Shown in pieces: positions 38,932-48,670 of a stretch of 64,000 nt of DNA (position 1 is its first letter; every line of letters begins with the position of its first letter). The translations under genes and the position numbers were made by a program. The stretch is from Methanosarcina sp. UBA5 (GTDB lineage: Archaea > Halobacteriota > Methanosarcinia > Methanosarcinales > Methanosarcinaceae): the NCBI RefSeq assembly GCF_002505485.1, contig NZ_DAVG01000076.1, positions 535 to 64,534 on the forward strand. The letters run 5' to 3'. A model generated the notes under the pieces. It did not search any database. It saw nothing but the letters and a program-made list of their open reading frames with translations, and was not told where the DNA came from.

Positions 38932-40227
38932 ATGACCGGGATGTCTGGTAATGAAATTCGTCCGATGACCGTTTCGGAAAAGATCTTTTCGAAGGCCTCC
39001 GGAAGATCCGTAAAAGCTGGGGATTTCGTACTGGCAAATATAGACCTGGCAATGACTCACGACATTACAGGTCCGCTAGCAGTCAAAGGCTTTTACGAGA
39101 TAATGAAGGATAGAGAAGAGAAAAAAGTCTGGGATCCGGCGAAAATAGTAATCATATTCGATCACCAGGTTCCTGCAGATTCTATTAACGCCACAGCAAA
39201 TCATATTATGCTTCGAGAGTTTGCTGAAGAACAGGGCATTTTAAATTATGATGTATATGAAGGAGTTTGCCATCAGGTCCTTCCCGAAAAAGGGCACGTG
39301 CTACCAGGAAACCTTATAGTTGGCTCCGACTCGCATACTTGTGCTTATGGTGCTCTGGGGGCATTCTCTACAGGTATAGGGTCTACTGATATGGCAGCGG
39401 TTTTTGCCACTGGCAAACTCTGGTTCAGGGTACCTGAAACTTTCCGCTTTGAAGTGGAAGGTAAGCTGCCAGAGCGTGTTTATTCCAAAGACCTTATCCT
39501 CCACTTGATAGGTGACGTAGGAGTAGAAGGGGCCAGATATATGGCAGCGGAGTTTGGAGGCTCAACAATTCATTCTCTCTCGATCCCCGAACGTATGACT
39601 ATGTCCAATATGGCAATCGAGATGGGTGGAAAGGCAGGAATTATCGAAGCCGATGAAGTGACTGCAGAATACCTCAAAGAGCGGATTATGTATTACGAAT
39701 TCGACCCATATTGGAAATCTGATGAAGATGCAAAATATGTGGGAATTCGGCACTACGATATATCCGACCTTGAGCCCCAGGTAGCCTGTCCTCACCATGT
39801 GGATAATGTAAAACCCGTAACTGAGGTAGAGGGTACCAAACTTGACCAGATCTTTGTGGGTTCCTGCACGAACGGCAGGTTCGAAGATATTAAAATCATG
39901 GCTGATATTATGGGCGACGAACCAGTAGCTAAGGGCATTCGCCTGCTTGTAGTTCCTGCTTCAAGGACCGAGTACCTGAAACTCTTAAAGGCCGGGTATA
40001 TAGAAAAGCTCATGAATGCAGGTGCAATTGTAGAATCCCCGTGCTGTGGACCCTGTATGGGTGGCTCTTTCGGCTTGCTTGGTGCAGGAGAAGTGGGCCT
40101 TGCAACCTCGAATCGTAACTTCAAGGGCAGAGAAGGAAGTCCCGAATCTTTTGTATATTTGTCTTCCCCTGCGACTGCAGGAGCATCAGCCCTTACCGGA
40201 GAAATCACTGATCCAAGGAAAGTTTGA
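38932..40227 (+). CDS. homoaconitase / isopropylmalate dehydratase-type large subunit
   Basis: A 431-residue aconitase-family large subunit. The family motifs are HDITGPLAVKGF, FDHQVPADS, VGSDSHTCAYGALGAFSTGIG with the first cluster cysteine, VGSCTNGRFEDIK with the second, and CCGPCMGGS with the third region. It acts with a separate small subunit, not present nearby, on 3-isopropylmalate (leucine) or homocitrate (coenzyme B). I cannot choose between LeuC and HacA from sequence alone. A TATA-like box about 28 nt before ATG 38932 suggests a leaderless mRNA. Confidence 0.93.
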   Translation: MTGMSGNEIRPMTVSEKIFSKASGRSVKAGDFVLANIDLAMTHDITGPLAVKGFYEIMKDREEKKVWDPAKIVIIFDHQVPADSINATANHIMLREFAEEQGILNYDVYEGVCHQVLPEKGHVLPGNLIVGSDSHTCAYGALGAFSTGIGSTDMAAVFATGKLWFRVPETFRFEVEGKLPERVYSKDLILHLIGDVGVEGARYMAAEFGGSTIHSLSIPERMTMSNMAIEMGGKAGIIEADEVTAEYLKERIMYYEFDPYWKSDEDAKYVGIRHYDISDLEPQVACPHHVDNVKPVTEVEGTKLDQIFVGSCTNGRFEDIKIMADIMGDEPVAKGIRLLVVPASRTEYLKLLKAGYIEKLMNAGAIVESPCCGPCMGGSFGLLGAGEVGLATSNRNFKGREGSPESFVYLSSPATAGASALTGEITDPRKV

Positions 40228-40313
40228 AAAATCTCCTGTTTCTACTTTTTTGGATATTTCTCTCAATTTGAATTTTTTAAATATATGTCCGTGTTAATTA
40301 AACAGGTGTTAAA

Positions 40314-40628
40314 ATGCCGGATGCTGACCTATCAATCTTGAACAGGGTATATGAGATCATACTGGACCGAAAACAGAACTATGACGAACGCTCATATGTC
40401 TGCAAGCTTTTGAACCACCGTAAAGGTATGAATAAGATTCTTGAAAAAGTAGGCGAGGAATCAATTGAAACAATCCTCGCGGTCAGGAACGAAAACCATG
40501 CAGAGATCGTTTCTGAAAGTTCAGACCTTATTTTCCATCTTCTTGTAATGCTTGCGGCAAATAACGTTACCCTTGATGAAATCGCAGCCGAGCTCAGTGC
40601 CCGACATGAAAACATGAAAAGGGATTGA
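40314..40628 (+). CDS. hisE: phosphoribosyl-ATP pyrophosphatase
   Basis: A 104-residue all-alpha NTP pyrophosphohydrolase of the MazG-like fold; second step of histidine synthesis, PR-ATP to PR-AMP. The HisE hallmark KVGEESIETILAV and the following SESSDLIFHLLVMLA carry the metal-binding Glu/Asp residues. The start ATG 40314 has AGGTG upstream. It follows the dehydratase by 86 nt; other his genes are not in the window. Confidence 0.93.
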   Translation: MPDADLSILNRVYEIILDRKQNYDERSYVCKLLNHRKGMNKILEKVGEESIETILAVRNENHAEIVSESSDLIFHLLVMLAANNVTLDEIAAELSARHENMKRD

Positions 40629-40758
40629 AGACCTGGAGGTTTTTACCTCCTGGTTTGAGAATCCGGACAATCCGAGATTTTATAAACATCGAATTTTTCC
40701 GGCTATTTCTACTGACTTCTTTTCGTTTTTTCAAAGAGCCACGAAAAGCCTTAATTTT

Positions 40759-41634
40759 TCAGTACACTGCCAATTCGTTCAGGACATCGGTTTTTGACAG
40801 TGTGCCTTTGGGTACGCCATTAATAGTTACGATAAGCCTTCCTACATTGTACTTGTGGAAAAGTTTTACCACATCGTAGAGTTGCATATCCCCATCAACC
40901 GTGATAAGTTCTTTTGTCATGATATCTTTGACTTTTACGTTTGGTTTCCCCTGGGCAATTGCATGGGCAATATCGGTGTAGGTAATGATTCCTACGATTT
41001 TTCCTTTATCATCTACAGGAGCTCCGTGAACGTTGTTCCGGATAAAAAGTCTCGTTGCTTCCTGGATACTTGCATTTAGGTTCACAAGCAAAGGAGGATA
41101 CTTCATATAATGTTTTACGTGTTTTTTAGGGAGAGAAATCATTTCCGTAATATTGAACAGAATTGAATTGTTAGTGTCATCCCTTCCTGTGACTTCTCCA
41201 CGGATTATCAGGCGGTTTACAGGCGTGGGGCCTACCTGAAGCTTATCGTCCATTACGAAGTCTTTTGTGTTTCCTATTACGCGGACGACTCCGCTGCAGG
41301 CATCAGGACTCCTTACCGTGGTAAAACTAATATCGGCAGCTGTAGCTCCAGTAACTAACGCATTGTTCCTGTAAAGGGGAACCACGGACTCATTTTTCAG
41401 TTGTTGAATTTTTAATGCGTCATATGCTGCTCCTGTGGGTTTATAGCCTCCTTTTGGTCCGGGCACTCCCTCTACAAGCCCAAGGGCCTTTAGTAACTGC
41501 ATCTGATTGCGGATAGTTCCAGGATTGCGCTTGATTACCTCAGCTATCTCTTCTCCTTTGATTGCCCGGTCCTTTTGCCGCTGAAGGTTGATTAATGCAA
41601 TAATAATGTCTTTTTGAATAGGAGTAAGTTCCAT
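40759..41634 (-). CDS. HTH-CBS domain transcriptional regulator
   Basis: A 291-residue protein. The N-terminal winged helix (residues 5-65, GEEIAEVIKRNPGTIRNQMQ) is followed by a middle domain, then two CBS motifs at the C-terminus (NLNASIQEATRLFIRNNVHG and MTKELITVDGDMQLYDVVKL) that usually bind adenosyl nucleotides. This arrangement is a known family of archaeal regulators. GGTGG precedes ATG 41634. It is convergent with hisE. Confidence 0.88.
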   Translation of the reverse strand: MELTPIQKDIIIALINLQRQKDRAIKGEEIAEVIKRNPGTIRNQMQLLKALGLVEGVPGPKGGYKPTGAAYDALKIQQLKNESVVPLYRNNALVTGATAADISFTTVRSPDACSGVVRVIGNTKDFVMDDKLQVGPTPVNRLIIRGEVTGRDDTNNSILFNITEMISLPKKHVKHYMKYPPLLVNLNASIQEATRLFIRNNVHGAPVDDKGKIVGIITYTDIAHAIAQGKPNVKVKDIMTKELITVDGDMQLYDVVKLFHKYNVGRLIVTINGVPKGTLSKTDVLNELAVY

Positions 41635-41993
41635 ACTACCACCATTAATTTCATATACCTTTATAAGAATGATGTATAAAATTGATATCTAGATAATGTA
41701 AGTAGACGCATATATTTACCATAATTAATGATTATAAATCTTATTACAAATTATCATTACAAATATAAATACAGTCCGGTTCTGCTTTAAATATCTATCT
41801 GGTTTTTCACTTTATATTAGAGTTTATCACAGGATTTATAATTATAAATTCAAAACCGAGCAATGAATCTTCTCTCAGGGAATCGCCTTCAGAATCTCTG
41901 CGAGACTCTCGCTTGCGAATTTATTTTGTTGAAATTCTTCACCTATAATAACGTTTATATAACTTAGCAGAGTCCCCAGAGGGTTAGAACATA
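41635..41993. promoter_or_regulatory. divergent promoter region of CBS regulator and GTPase
   Basis: AT-rich region between divergent genes. A TATA-like TTTATATAAC at 41956-41965 is suitably placed for the GTPase gene. The left half should serve the regulator gene. Confidence 0.5.
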
Positions 41994-42992
41994 ATGATCT
42001 TCGAGAAAATTCACACCGTTCCCACTTCCGATGAATTAATCAATAAGGCCTTTAAGCGGTCAGCGCGAGCTATGTCCGGGAAAACCATAGATAGCAGGGA
42101 AAGCCGACTAAGGGCCAATGAGTCCATGTTGTTGACAGCCGCAAACATTCTGACGGATAATCTTGCAAACATCGTCAGGCGGTTCCCAAGTTTCGAACAA
42201 TTACCCAGATTTTATTATGAACTCACGGATATCCTTGTAGGCATAGAAAAACTGAAGATGTCTCTTGCATCTGTGGACTGGGCCAGCAGGAAGATCCATG
42301 AGATTTCAAGAAGCTATGTTGGGAAAATTAGGAACTCGGATCTCCCGGAACCTGTCCGGAAAGAGGCCTTTGGAAGACTTGCCTCTATTATCAAGTCAAT
42401 TAACAAGGATCTTCTCTTCCTGAACGAAGCCCGAAATATCTTGCGAAAACTTCCTGATGTGCAGGATGAGCCCACAATTGTGATTGCTGGCTATCCGAAT
42501 GTTGGAAAGTCAAGTTTCGTCTCAAAAATTACAGGAGCAAGCCCTGAAATCGCTCCATATCCATTTACAACAAAAGGCGTAACAATCGGGCATTTCACGC
42601 GGGACGGAGTGCGTTACCAGGTTATGGATACCCCAGGGCTTCTTGATCGCCCGATGTCCGAGAGAAACTATATAGAAAGGCAGGCAATCACAGCAATTCA
42701 TTACCTTGACGCGGTTGTGATGTTTATGATTGACCCCAGTGAAAGCTGCGGATACGAAATCGAAGCCCAGAAACATCTGCTTGCAGAAATCCGGGAGAAC
42801 TTCAAACTTCCCATGCTTGTTGTTGCAAACAAAGCTGACAGGTCAGAGTTTAAGAAAATTGATGAAGTTGGGTTTAATATTTCCACAGTTACCGGGGAAG
42901 GAATTGAAGGTGTTATGGACAAGCTTATGCAGATGATTGAAGAAAAACGCTTTTCTTCTTCCGAAGAGCCGGACACCGAGCCTGCAATCTGA
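41994..42992 (+). CDS. NOG1-type GTPase
   Basis: A 332-residue GTPase of the Obg/NOG1 group. The N-terminal NOG1 helical domain (IHTVPTSDELINKAFKRSAR) is followed by the G domain: G1 GYPNVGKSS near residue 165, G2 in FTTKGVTIGH, G3 DTPGLLDRP and G4 NKADR. Eukaryotic NOG1 acts in 60S ribosome assembly and an analogous role is likely. GAGG precedes ATG 41994. Tandem hairpins follow the gene. Confidence 0.93.
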   Translation: MIFEKIHTVPTSDELINKAFKRSARAMSGKTIDSRESRLRANESMLLTAANILTDNLANIVRRFPSFEQLPRFYYELTDILVGIEKLKMSLASVDWASRKIHEISRSYVGKIRNSDLPEPVRKEAFGRLASIIKSINKDLLFLNEARNILRKLPDVQDEPTIVIAGYPNVGKSSFVSKITGASPEIAPYPFTTKGVTIGHFTRDGVRYQVMDTPGLLDRPMSERNYIERQAITAIHYLDAVVMFMIDPSESCGYEIEAQKHLLAEIRENFKLPMLVVANKADRSEFKKIDEVGFNISTVTGEGIEGVMDKLMQMIEEKRFSSSEEPDTEPAI

Positions 42993-43033
42993 TCCGGCCT
43001 AGTCACCACTCGATTCCCGCTGTCTGGGTTCCA

Positions 43034-43147
43034 TCACCCGACTCTCGGAGGACAGAGCCCTTTTCGCTGCCCGAGTCCCGTCTCGGGAGGACAGAGCCCT
43101 TTTCACTGCCCGAGTTCCGTCTTGGGAGGACGGAGCCCTTTTCGCTT
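43034..43147. repeat. three tandem 39-nt hairpin units after the NOG1 gene
   Basis: Each unit carries a stem like CCCGAGTCCCGTCTCGGG and then AGGACAGAGCCCTTTTC. The third unit keeps the stem with a G-T pair (CCCGAG/CTTGGG). They may act as repeated terminators for the NOG1 transcript. Confidence 0.6.
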
Positions 43148-44019
43148 CGCTCAAGACGGCTGAATTATAGCGAAGTTATTTAGCTGAGCCAAGAGGGCTA
43201 AATCATGATAACGAGAAACTGATTTTCAACTCATTCGGGGGTTTATTTACTCAAATTTCGTTTTGGGTCACCTATTCGGCGTGATCACAATCCTTTTAAA
43301 AAAGCTTGTCCGCAAACCTTTTCAAAAAAGATTTTATCGAAAACCCGAGCAGCGGCGTGATCAACCGGCGCAACGGTTGCGCTCAAGAGGGCTGAATTAT
43401 GGATAAGAGTAATTGTTTTATTTTTTCCAAGCGGACTGATTTACCCTGGTTTTATCTCAGGAGATGGAATTCGTTGTTAAAATAAGATAAAATTGGGGAA
43501 CTTAAAACCCCAAAAATGAGGAACTTCTTCGTTGTTAACTTATTATATCCCTCAAAAGATGATTAGTTATTTAAGGACTATTAAGCTTTATTTGCCCAAT
43601 TAAATGTAATGTTAATCCTCCCCAATTAAGGTACATGCATTAAGCAATTTATTTGATATTTAGAGGACTTAGGCGCTTCAATTAATTGATTAATCATCTT
43701 TTTTTCCTCGCTTTTATCATTTAATTTCGTATGGATGAAAATGACATCAGATACCTTAGTTATAAATAATCGTAAATTGTGAGCAAATAAAGTTTTTATC
43801 GCGTTTATTTATAAATTTTAAAGATCATTATGGATTATTTTTCAAGAAAATTGGTTTTTAGTGTGTACCTTAATTGGGGAAATCTAAATACATATTTATT
43901 GTCCAAAATAAGCATCCTGCATCCTTAGTTTTAATACTGATTTGGAAGGATCTCTATAACTTATGAATTGAACTTATTTAAGTTACATTATGGATTTTTT
44001 GAGCTAAGATTTTTAGGGA
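43148..44019. other. intergenic region
   Basis: About 870 nt without a credible gene. Motifs like AATTGGGGAA recur (43495, 43871, inverted at 43619) and are also seen near 23857 and 48744; they may be scars of one repeat family. Confidence 0.45.
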
Positions 44020-45129
44020 TTAATGAGATGATTGTGGCGCTATATTTCCACAAAGTGTAAAAAATGGAGATAATACCAACCCATGTCTTCCTAAGTTTTT
44101 AATTAACAAGTTTAAAGATCGAGCTGCTAGACACTTTAATAAGGTATTTGAGTCGCCATAATATCCACGCCAGATATCAGCTTGGAAGTTCTCACTCTGC
44201 AAAACATTTCTTAACTGGTATATGTCCATCAAATGTTCTGCCCAGTTACCGGTGTAAGGGTCACAGGTATTTGAGGAATATTGGGGATACTTTTGCTTTA
44301 AAGTAATGGTTCCACTGATTGAAAATTCATTTACTGCTTTTTTAATATCATATTCAATCAGCCCCCTAGTAGCAGCGACTAAGTAAGCAACTTGATCTTC
44401 GGAAAGGTCTGGATTTAAATTTTTTACCAATTTTTTTCTAATTTTAGAATATGCTTCTAGGGGATCTCTTTTTTTACTACCAAATACCTGTTCTCGATCT
44501 ATGAGTTCGCACCTATGATGGTTTTTTACGAGTTTCCTCTTGATAAAAGGATTATAAGGATTTGCACCAGAGGAAAAAAACACTCTTAAATTATTATTTG
44601 AAATCAAAGGCATTTTCTTCAAAAATTCTTCTATATCATAGATATGTTCTATAACATCATAGTTGGCTATTGCGTTGCAGTTAATTGATTTCTTCTTTAA
44701 AAAGTCGATTATTTCATCAATATCCCCTGGAATGTAATAGTCAGCTTGATCTCCAATAGCTTTTCCTATTAATTCTGCATCTCTAGCAGATACATCATAA
44801 ATATCATTATAAATGACCGTTCCAATATTGCATTCTTTTGCGAGGAGGGATAACATACCGGAACCTCCCCCGTAATCTAAAAAAACAAGCTTTTTTAAGG
44901 GTATTTCTATTTTTGTGATTGACCATACCAGTATATACGCATACTTCTGTAAATTAGAGTGCAAGTTTTCTAATAAGGAACCAAAGTATCTTTTGTTATA
45001 ATCTGAGATATCTAAAGCCTCTAGATCGATTCCTTTAAGCTTATAGTGCAAACGACTTGCAGCTTCATTGACCATTTTTATTGTTGATTTGTCATCAGGC
45101 AAATTGCAAAATTTAAACATGTACTCCAT
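44020..45129 (-). CDS. SAM-dependent methyltransferase, large
   Basis: A 369-residue AT-rich gene. VFLDYGGGSGMLSLLAKE is a class I methyltransferase motif I, with VIYNDI (motif II acidic) and IANYDVIEHIYDIEEF (post-II). The region after it (about 200-369) has no recognised domain. Low GC and isolation suggest horizontal transfer. Substrate unknown; a role in glycan or lipid modification is only a guess. Confidence 0.75.
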   Translation of the reverse strand: MEYMFKFCNLPDDKSTIKMVNEAASRLHYKLKGIDLEALDISDYNKRYFGSLLENLHSNLQKYAYILVWSITKIEIPLKKLVFLDYGGGSGMLSLLAKECNIGTVIYNDIYDVSARDAELIGKAIGDQADYYIPGDIDEIIDFLKKKSINCNAIANYDVIEHIYDIEEFLKKMPLISNNNLRVFFSSGANPYNPFIKRKLVKNHHRCELIDREQVFGSKKRDPLEAYSKIRKKLVKNLNPDLSEDQVAYLVAATRGLIEYDIKKAVNEFSISGTITLKQKYPQYSSNTCDPYTGNWAEHLMDIYQLRNVLQSENFQADIWRGYYGDSNTLLKCLAARSLNLLIKNLGRHGLVLSPFFTLCGNIAPQSSH

Positions 45130-45553
45130 AAATTATGACTTCCCCTCTATTCCAGACAAAGTTATGCTTAAATCTCCTCGACCTAATTTATATATAAATC
45201 TCTGTAACATGATTTCATCTGGCATATTACATTTTTGATTTAGTATTAAAAAAATTGTCTAGAACTTTAATTTCTTATCTAAAATTTCTGTTCCAATTTA
45301 CGTATTCCAAGATTTAAATTATTTTCCCTTTTATTCCGTCAAGAATAACTAAATTCAGATATATTTCTGGCATTTTTCTACTCAATCTCCCAGAATATAT
45401 ATGTAAAAATCTTAGAACTCGAAAACCTGTATCTTTATTGTTTGAAAAGAAACCCTTTGAATGATCTTTTTTATCAAAGTGATCTTTTTCACTGGAAAGA
45501 CTTTTTCTGATTGAAGTGAACTTTTCTTCTATAACCAAATCAATTAAAATATG
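45130..45553. other. intergenic region
   Basis: AT-rich, without a credible gene. The frame at 45314-45538 (minus) has low-complexity composition and no start signal. Confidence 0.4.
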
Positions 45554-45680
45554 AGTTCATCCAAAAACTCAGAATTATGTCCTTAAATCTCTAATTTTGA
45601 ATAGTCAATGACCTTACGATTATGGAAGTGATTCTGAAAATCTTGATAATGTGTAACTAAGATTAGTTTTTGGATGAACT
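45554..45680. repeat. MITE-like element with AGTTCATCCAAAAACT ends
   Basis: A 127-bp non-coding element. The left end AGTTCATCCAAAAACT and its exact inverse AGTTTTTGGATGAACT at the right define 16-bp perfect terminal inverted repeats. Confidence 0.7.
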
Positions 45681-45789
45681 TGTGCTCAAATACTTTTAAA
45701 TTGTTAACATTATTATTAATTTTTATAGAAATCATTTAATTTTTAATATGAAGACTATAAATAGAATAAAACAGGAAATCGGATGCTGA

Positions 45790-46152
45790 GTGATGATAAC
45801 AATGAAATATATAATCGCAATGATAAGACCAGAAAAGCTTGACAGTGTTAAAAAAGAGCTTCAGAAAATTGGAGCACACGGACTGACAGTGTCATCTGTT
45901 TCTGGATATGGTGCCCAAGGAGGACATCTAAATGTTGATAGAACTAAAACTGAAAAATACGAAGCAAACCTGCTTGATAAAGTCAAGATTGAAATTGCGG
46001 TGAAAGATGATTTTCTGCAAACGACAATTGAAGCAATAGAAAGAGGATCAAAAGATATAGACGGTTATATCGGAAGTGGCAAGATATTCGTGCTACCACT
46101 AGAGAACGTTATAAGAATCCGCACAAAAGAAGTCGGAAACGACGCTCTTTGA
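45790..46152 (+). CDS. PII-family signalling protein
   Basis: 120 residues (ATG 45790; the fourth-codon ATG 45802 is an equally good start). The PII fold is clear: MKYIIAMIRPEKLDSVKKEL, then the T-loop region GYGAQGGHLNVDRTKTEKYE and the C-terminal signature IGSGKIFVLPLENVIRIRT. The T-loop lacks the Tyr-based uridylylation sequence and is unlike classical GlnK. No amtB or nif gene lies nearby, so the partner is unknown. Confidence 0.85.
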   Translation: MMITMKYIIAMIRPEKLDSVKKELQKIGAHGLTVSSVSGYGAQGGHLNVDRTKTEKYEANLLDKVKIEIAVKDDFLQTTIEAIERGSKDIDGYIGSGKIFVLPLENVIRIRTKEVGNDAL

Positions 46153-46252
46153 TAAATAGATCGGGGTATTATAATACGATACTATGTGGACATTATTACA
46201 CTCACGGATTAATTAGATCTTTAAAATAACACTTAAAAAATGACTATCTACG

Positions 46253-46380
46253 GAGCTTATACCAAAACCAATCTTATCCTCAAAATCAATAAGAGTTTCA
46301 GAATTATTTTTTGTGATTAGAAACTCATTGATTCCGAATTCGAGATTTGTAGAAGAAGTTTTGAATTATGGGATAAGCTC
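46253..46380. repeat. MITE-like element, GAGCTNATCCCAAAAC family, copy 2
   Basis: A 128-bp element with ends GAGCTTATACCAAAAC and GGGATAAGCTC. It directly abuts the first 205-bp repeat copy (46381). Confidence 0.6.
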
Positions 46381-46530
46381 ATATTTTTTCCTGCCGGCGG
46401 TCTGCTAAAATCTTCCCCGAATACGTTTGTTGAAAAAAATTGAAAATCCGTGATTTGCAGATTTAGAAGGAGCCCTTTGCGGGGTCTTTTTTGCTCGACG
46501 TGATCTTTCCTGTTGGGAGGACTGTTTTAT
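46381..46530 (+). repeat. 205-bp repeat family, copy R1
   Basis: First copy, beginning at the TATTTTTTCCTGCCGGCGGT block; it contains TCTTCCCCGAATACGTTTGT and the hairpin AGGAGCCCTTTGCGGGGTCT with T-run. Confidence 0.75.
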
Positions 46531-46620
46531 GATTATTCACATTTTGCCCAATAACTGATTAAGAAGCGTTTTATATAATCATACTATTAAATATATGCAT
46601 AAAATCACAGGCGAAAACAC

Positions 46621-47115
46621 ATGACTCAAGATGATTATATGCTAATTCTGGGATCGAACGTATACGCAGACCAGGCATATACAGTGTCATATCAGACAGA
46701 TAAAAACACTGGAGACAAGACGCACTTATTTACTCTGGAAAACTGCGATGGCAATCTGATTCTGACAACGGAGATCCGGGATAAAAATTCCGAACTTATA
46801 GCAAAAATAGACAGAAATGAGTTTACTCAAATCAACGAAAAATTTGAAGTACAGGGAGAAATTGAGAAAGGAAATGGTCTCATATTAACAGAAAAAGAAA
46901 ACGGTGATGTTGTTTTCAATGTCAAAATCACAGAAGACGGCTACATAGCAGTAAGCGGAATTTATTATATCGGTGGCAAGAAAATTCATATAACTGATCG
47001 TAAAGTGGAAATAAACGATACACCCAGGCAAACTGTAAACGGTGTAAACGTGCATGATACTTTTTTTGTTGGAAATTATGATATTACATTGACCGATGAT
47101 GGTTTGAAGTTTTAA
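46621..47115 (+). CDS. hypothetical beta-rich protein
   Basis: A 164-residue soluble protein starting at ATG 46621. It has alternating strands (TVSYQTDKNTGDKTHLFTLE; VFNVKITEDGYIAVSGIYYI), no signal peptide and no cysteine pattern beyond one Cys. TATA-like sequence at 46571-46592. No family recognised. Confidence 0.6.
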   Translation: MTQDDYMLILGSNVYADQAYTVSYQTDKNTGDKTHLFTLENCDGNLILTTEIRDKNSELIAKIDRNEFTQINEKFEVQGEIEKGNGLILTEKENGDVVFNVKITEDGYIAVSGIYYIGGKKIHITDRKVEINDTPRQTVNGVNVHDTFFVGNYDITLTDDGLKF

Positions 47116-47125
47116 GGTTAGTATA

Positions 47126-47188
47126 TAGTGTTTGTAATTTAAAGTTGATAAAGTGAATAGTGTTTGTAATTTAAAGTTGATAAAGTGA
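47126..47188. repeat. 32-nt tandem duplication
   Basis: A unit ATAGTGTTTGTAATTTAAAG plus 12 nt is repeated twice right after the 46621 gene. Confidence 0.75.
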
Positions 47189-47212
47189 ACAGTTAAAATT
47201 TTACATGAAATT

Positions 47213-47404
47213 TAATTCAATTAAAGTATATTTTTTTCTGCTAGCGATTTATTGAAATCTTCCCCGAGTACATTTGTTAGGAAAAGAGAAATTGAAAACT
47301 CCAGATTTTTGTAGGTTTATAAGAAGCCTTTTGCAGGGTCTCTTTGCTCGAAGTGATCTTTTCCTTTAGGGAGGAATTTTTCTGATTGAAAGTGAACTTC
47401 TCTT
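47213..47404 (+). repeat. 205-bp repeat family, copy R2
   Basis: Full copy with TATA-like block, TCTTCCCCGAGTACATTTGT, and hairpin AGCCTTTTGCAGGGTCTCTT; the copy continues head-to-tail into R3. Confidence 0.7.
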
Positions 47405-47550
47405 CACGTTCAATTCAGTTTTAATATATTTCTCCCGCCTGCTGGCTGCTGAGATCTTCCCAGAATACATTTGGTAAGAAAAGAGAAATTGAAAAACCTC
47501 GATTTTTGTAGGTTTAAAGAGCACTTTGAAGGACATCTCAATTTCGCACA
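47405..47550 (+). repeat. 205-bp repeat family, copy R3
   Basis: Copy with TTTTAATATATTTCTCCCGC and TCTTCCCAGAATACATTTGG; its hairpin has decayed. Confidence 0.65.
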
Positions 47551-47583
47551 TTACGAGACCTTAAAAACACTTTCATGCTATAA

Positions 47584-48168
47584 TTAATTCCTGACAGCAG
47601 ATAAAAGGTGGGCTTTTCTGCTACCTGGACCAAAACGTGAATCGAAAGTTGCATCCATTATATAGACAATGCTAAAAAGAGGAATGAAAGTATTCTCGAT
47701 TTCAGCTTTTGAGACCCTTCTGGGCCCGTATCCGTCTGGCTCCTTATCGGAGAAACACAGCATAAAATATTTGCCGCCTTTCTTGAGCACCCTATGCACC
47801 TGCTGCGCAAAACCCGGCCTCTCCTCGTCTGTCATCGTATGAAACAGGCCAGAATCAATGACTACGTCAAATTCGGCCTCCCTGAAAAGAGAGTCCATCT
47901 GCAGTGCGTCCCCTACAACAAAATTTACCTTAACATGCCTTTCCACGGCCTTTTTCTTTGCGTCGGAAATGGCACTTTTTACAATATCTATACCCGTAAC
48001 ATTGCAACCATTAATTGCCAGCATTATCGCATTCTCGCCCCGACCGCATCCTATATCGAGAGCCCGACCAGGCTTTATCTCTCCACTTTTTAGAAGGTCC
48101 TCAAACGCGGACTGTGGATGATCTACGTCCCACGGCGGTGTGCCCTTGTATGCTTCATCCCAGAACAA
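47584..48168 (-). CDS. TPMT-like class I methyltransferase
   Basis: A 194-residue methyltransferase, start TTG 48168 (FWDEAYKGTPPWDVDHPQSA). Motif I ALDIGCGRGENAIML, TGIDI and the FDVVIDSGLFHTM loop follow; WDxxY...PPWD at the N-terminus is typical of the thiopurine/tellurite methyltransferase-like group. The C-terminal FSDKEPDGYGPRRVSKAEIE is typical too. Probably methylates small molecules; the substrate is unknown. Confidence 0.85.
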   Translation of the reverse strand: MFWDEAYKGTPPWDVDHPQSAFEDLLKSGEIKPGRALDIGCGRGENAIMLAINGCNVTGIDIVKSAISDAKKKAVERHVKVNFVVGDALQMDSLFREAEFDVVIDSGLFHTMTDEERPGFAQQVHRVLKKGGKYFMLCFSDKEPDGYGPRRVSKAEIENTFIPLFSIVYIMDATFDSRFGPGSRKAHLLSAVRN

Positions 48169-48220
48169 ATTAATTCCCCACAGCTAAAGTGTTAAATTGC
48201 CATTCGATGCTAGATCGATG

Positions 48221-48330
48221 ACTTAGTTCCAAAGTCCAGTAATGAGAATAAATGTGATAGCATTATATGAAATTGTAATTCTATGTTTATATACTAATGT
48301 TACTAAAAAAGTGTGGTTAGCGATAAGTCT
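48221..48330. repeat. dispersed repeat GATTTTGGAACTGA family, inverted diverged copy
   Basis: The reverse complement reads ...GCTATCACATTTATTCTCAT then TACTGGACTTTGGAACTAAG, resembling the ends of the copies at 18395 and 36999. Confidence 0.3.
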
Positions 48331-48475
48331 GAGCTTCAATTACTTTTCTAGGTTCTTATTTCTAAAGTTTTTGGCGGTTTTGACAACAAGTATAAAAATC
48401 TTCATTTTTTGTGTTGAAAAAAGGGCTTCTGAATGCGGAACAGATGTTTTTAATACCTTTCTCCATAACCAGTAC

Positions 48476-48670
48476 AATTTAAGTATATTTTATCTGCCAA
48501 CGATCTGCTAGAATTTAGCTTAAAACCAGTTGTTAAAAAATAACTTGAAAATTGTAATTTTTGCAGATTTATAAGATATACTTTGCAGGGATTCTTTAGA
48601 TTCCGCAATTTCTTTCTCTTTTTGGAAGGATTTTCGGATTTAGTGAAGTTTTTTAGGTGAATTATGGATT
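48476..48670 (+). repeat. 205-bp repeat family, copy R4
   Basis: A diverged full-length copy: TATATTTTATCTGCCAACGAT then TTGCAGATTTATAAGATATA, with hairpin replaced by CTTTGCAGGGATTCTTTAG. Confidence 0.55.
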
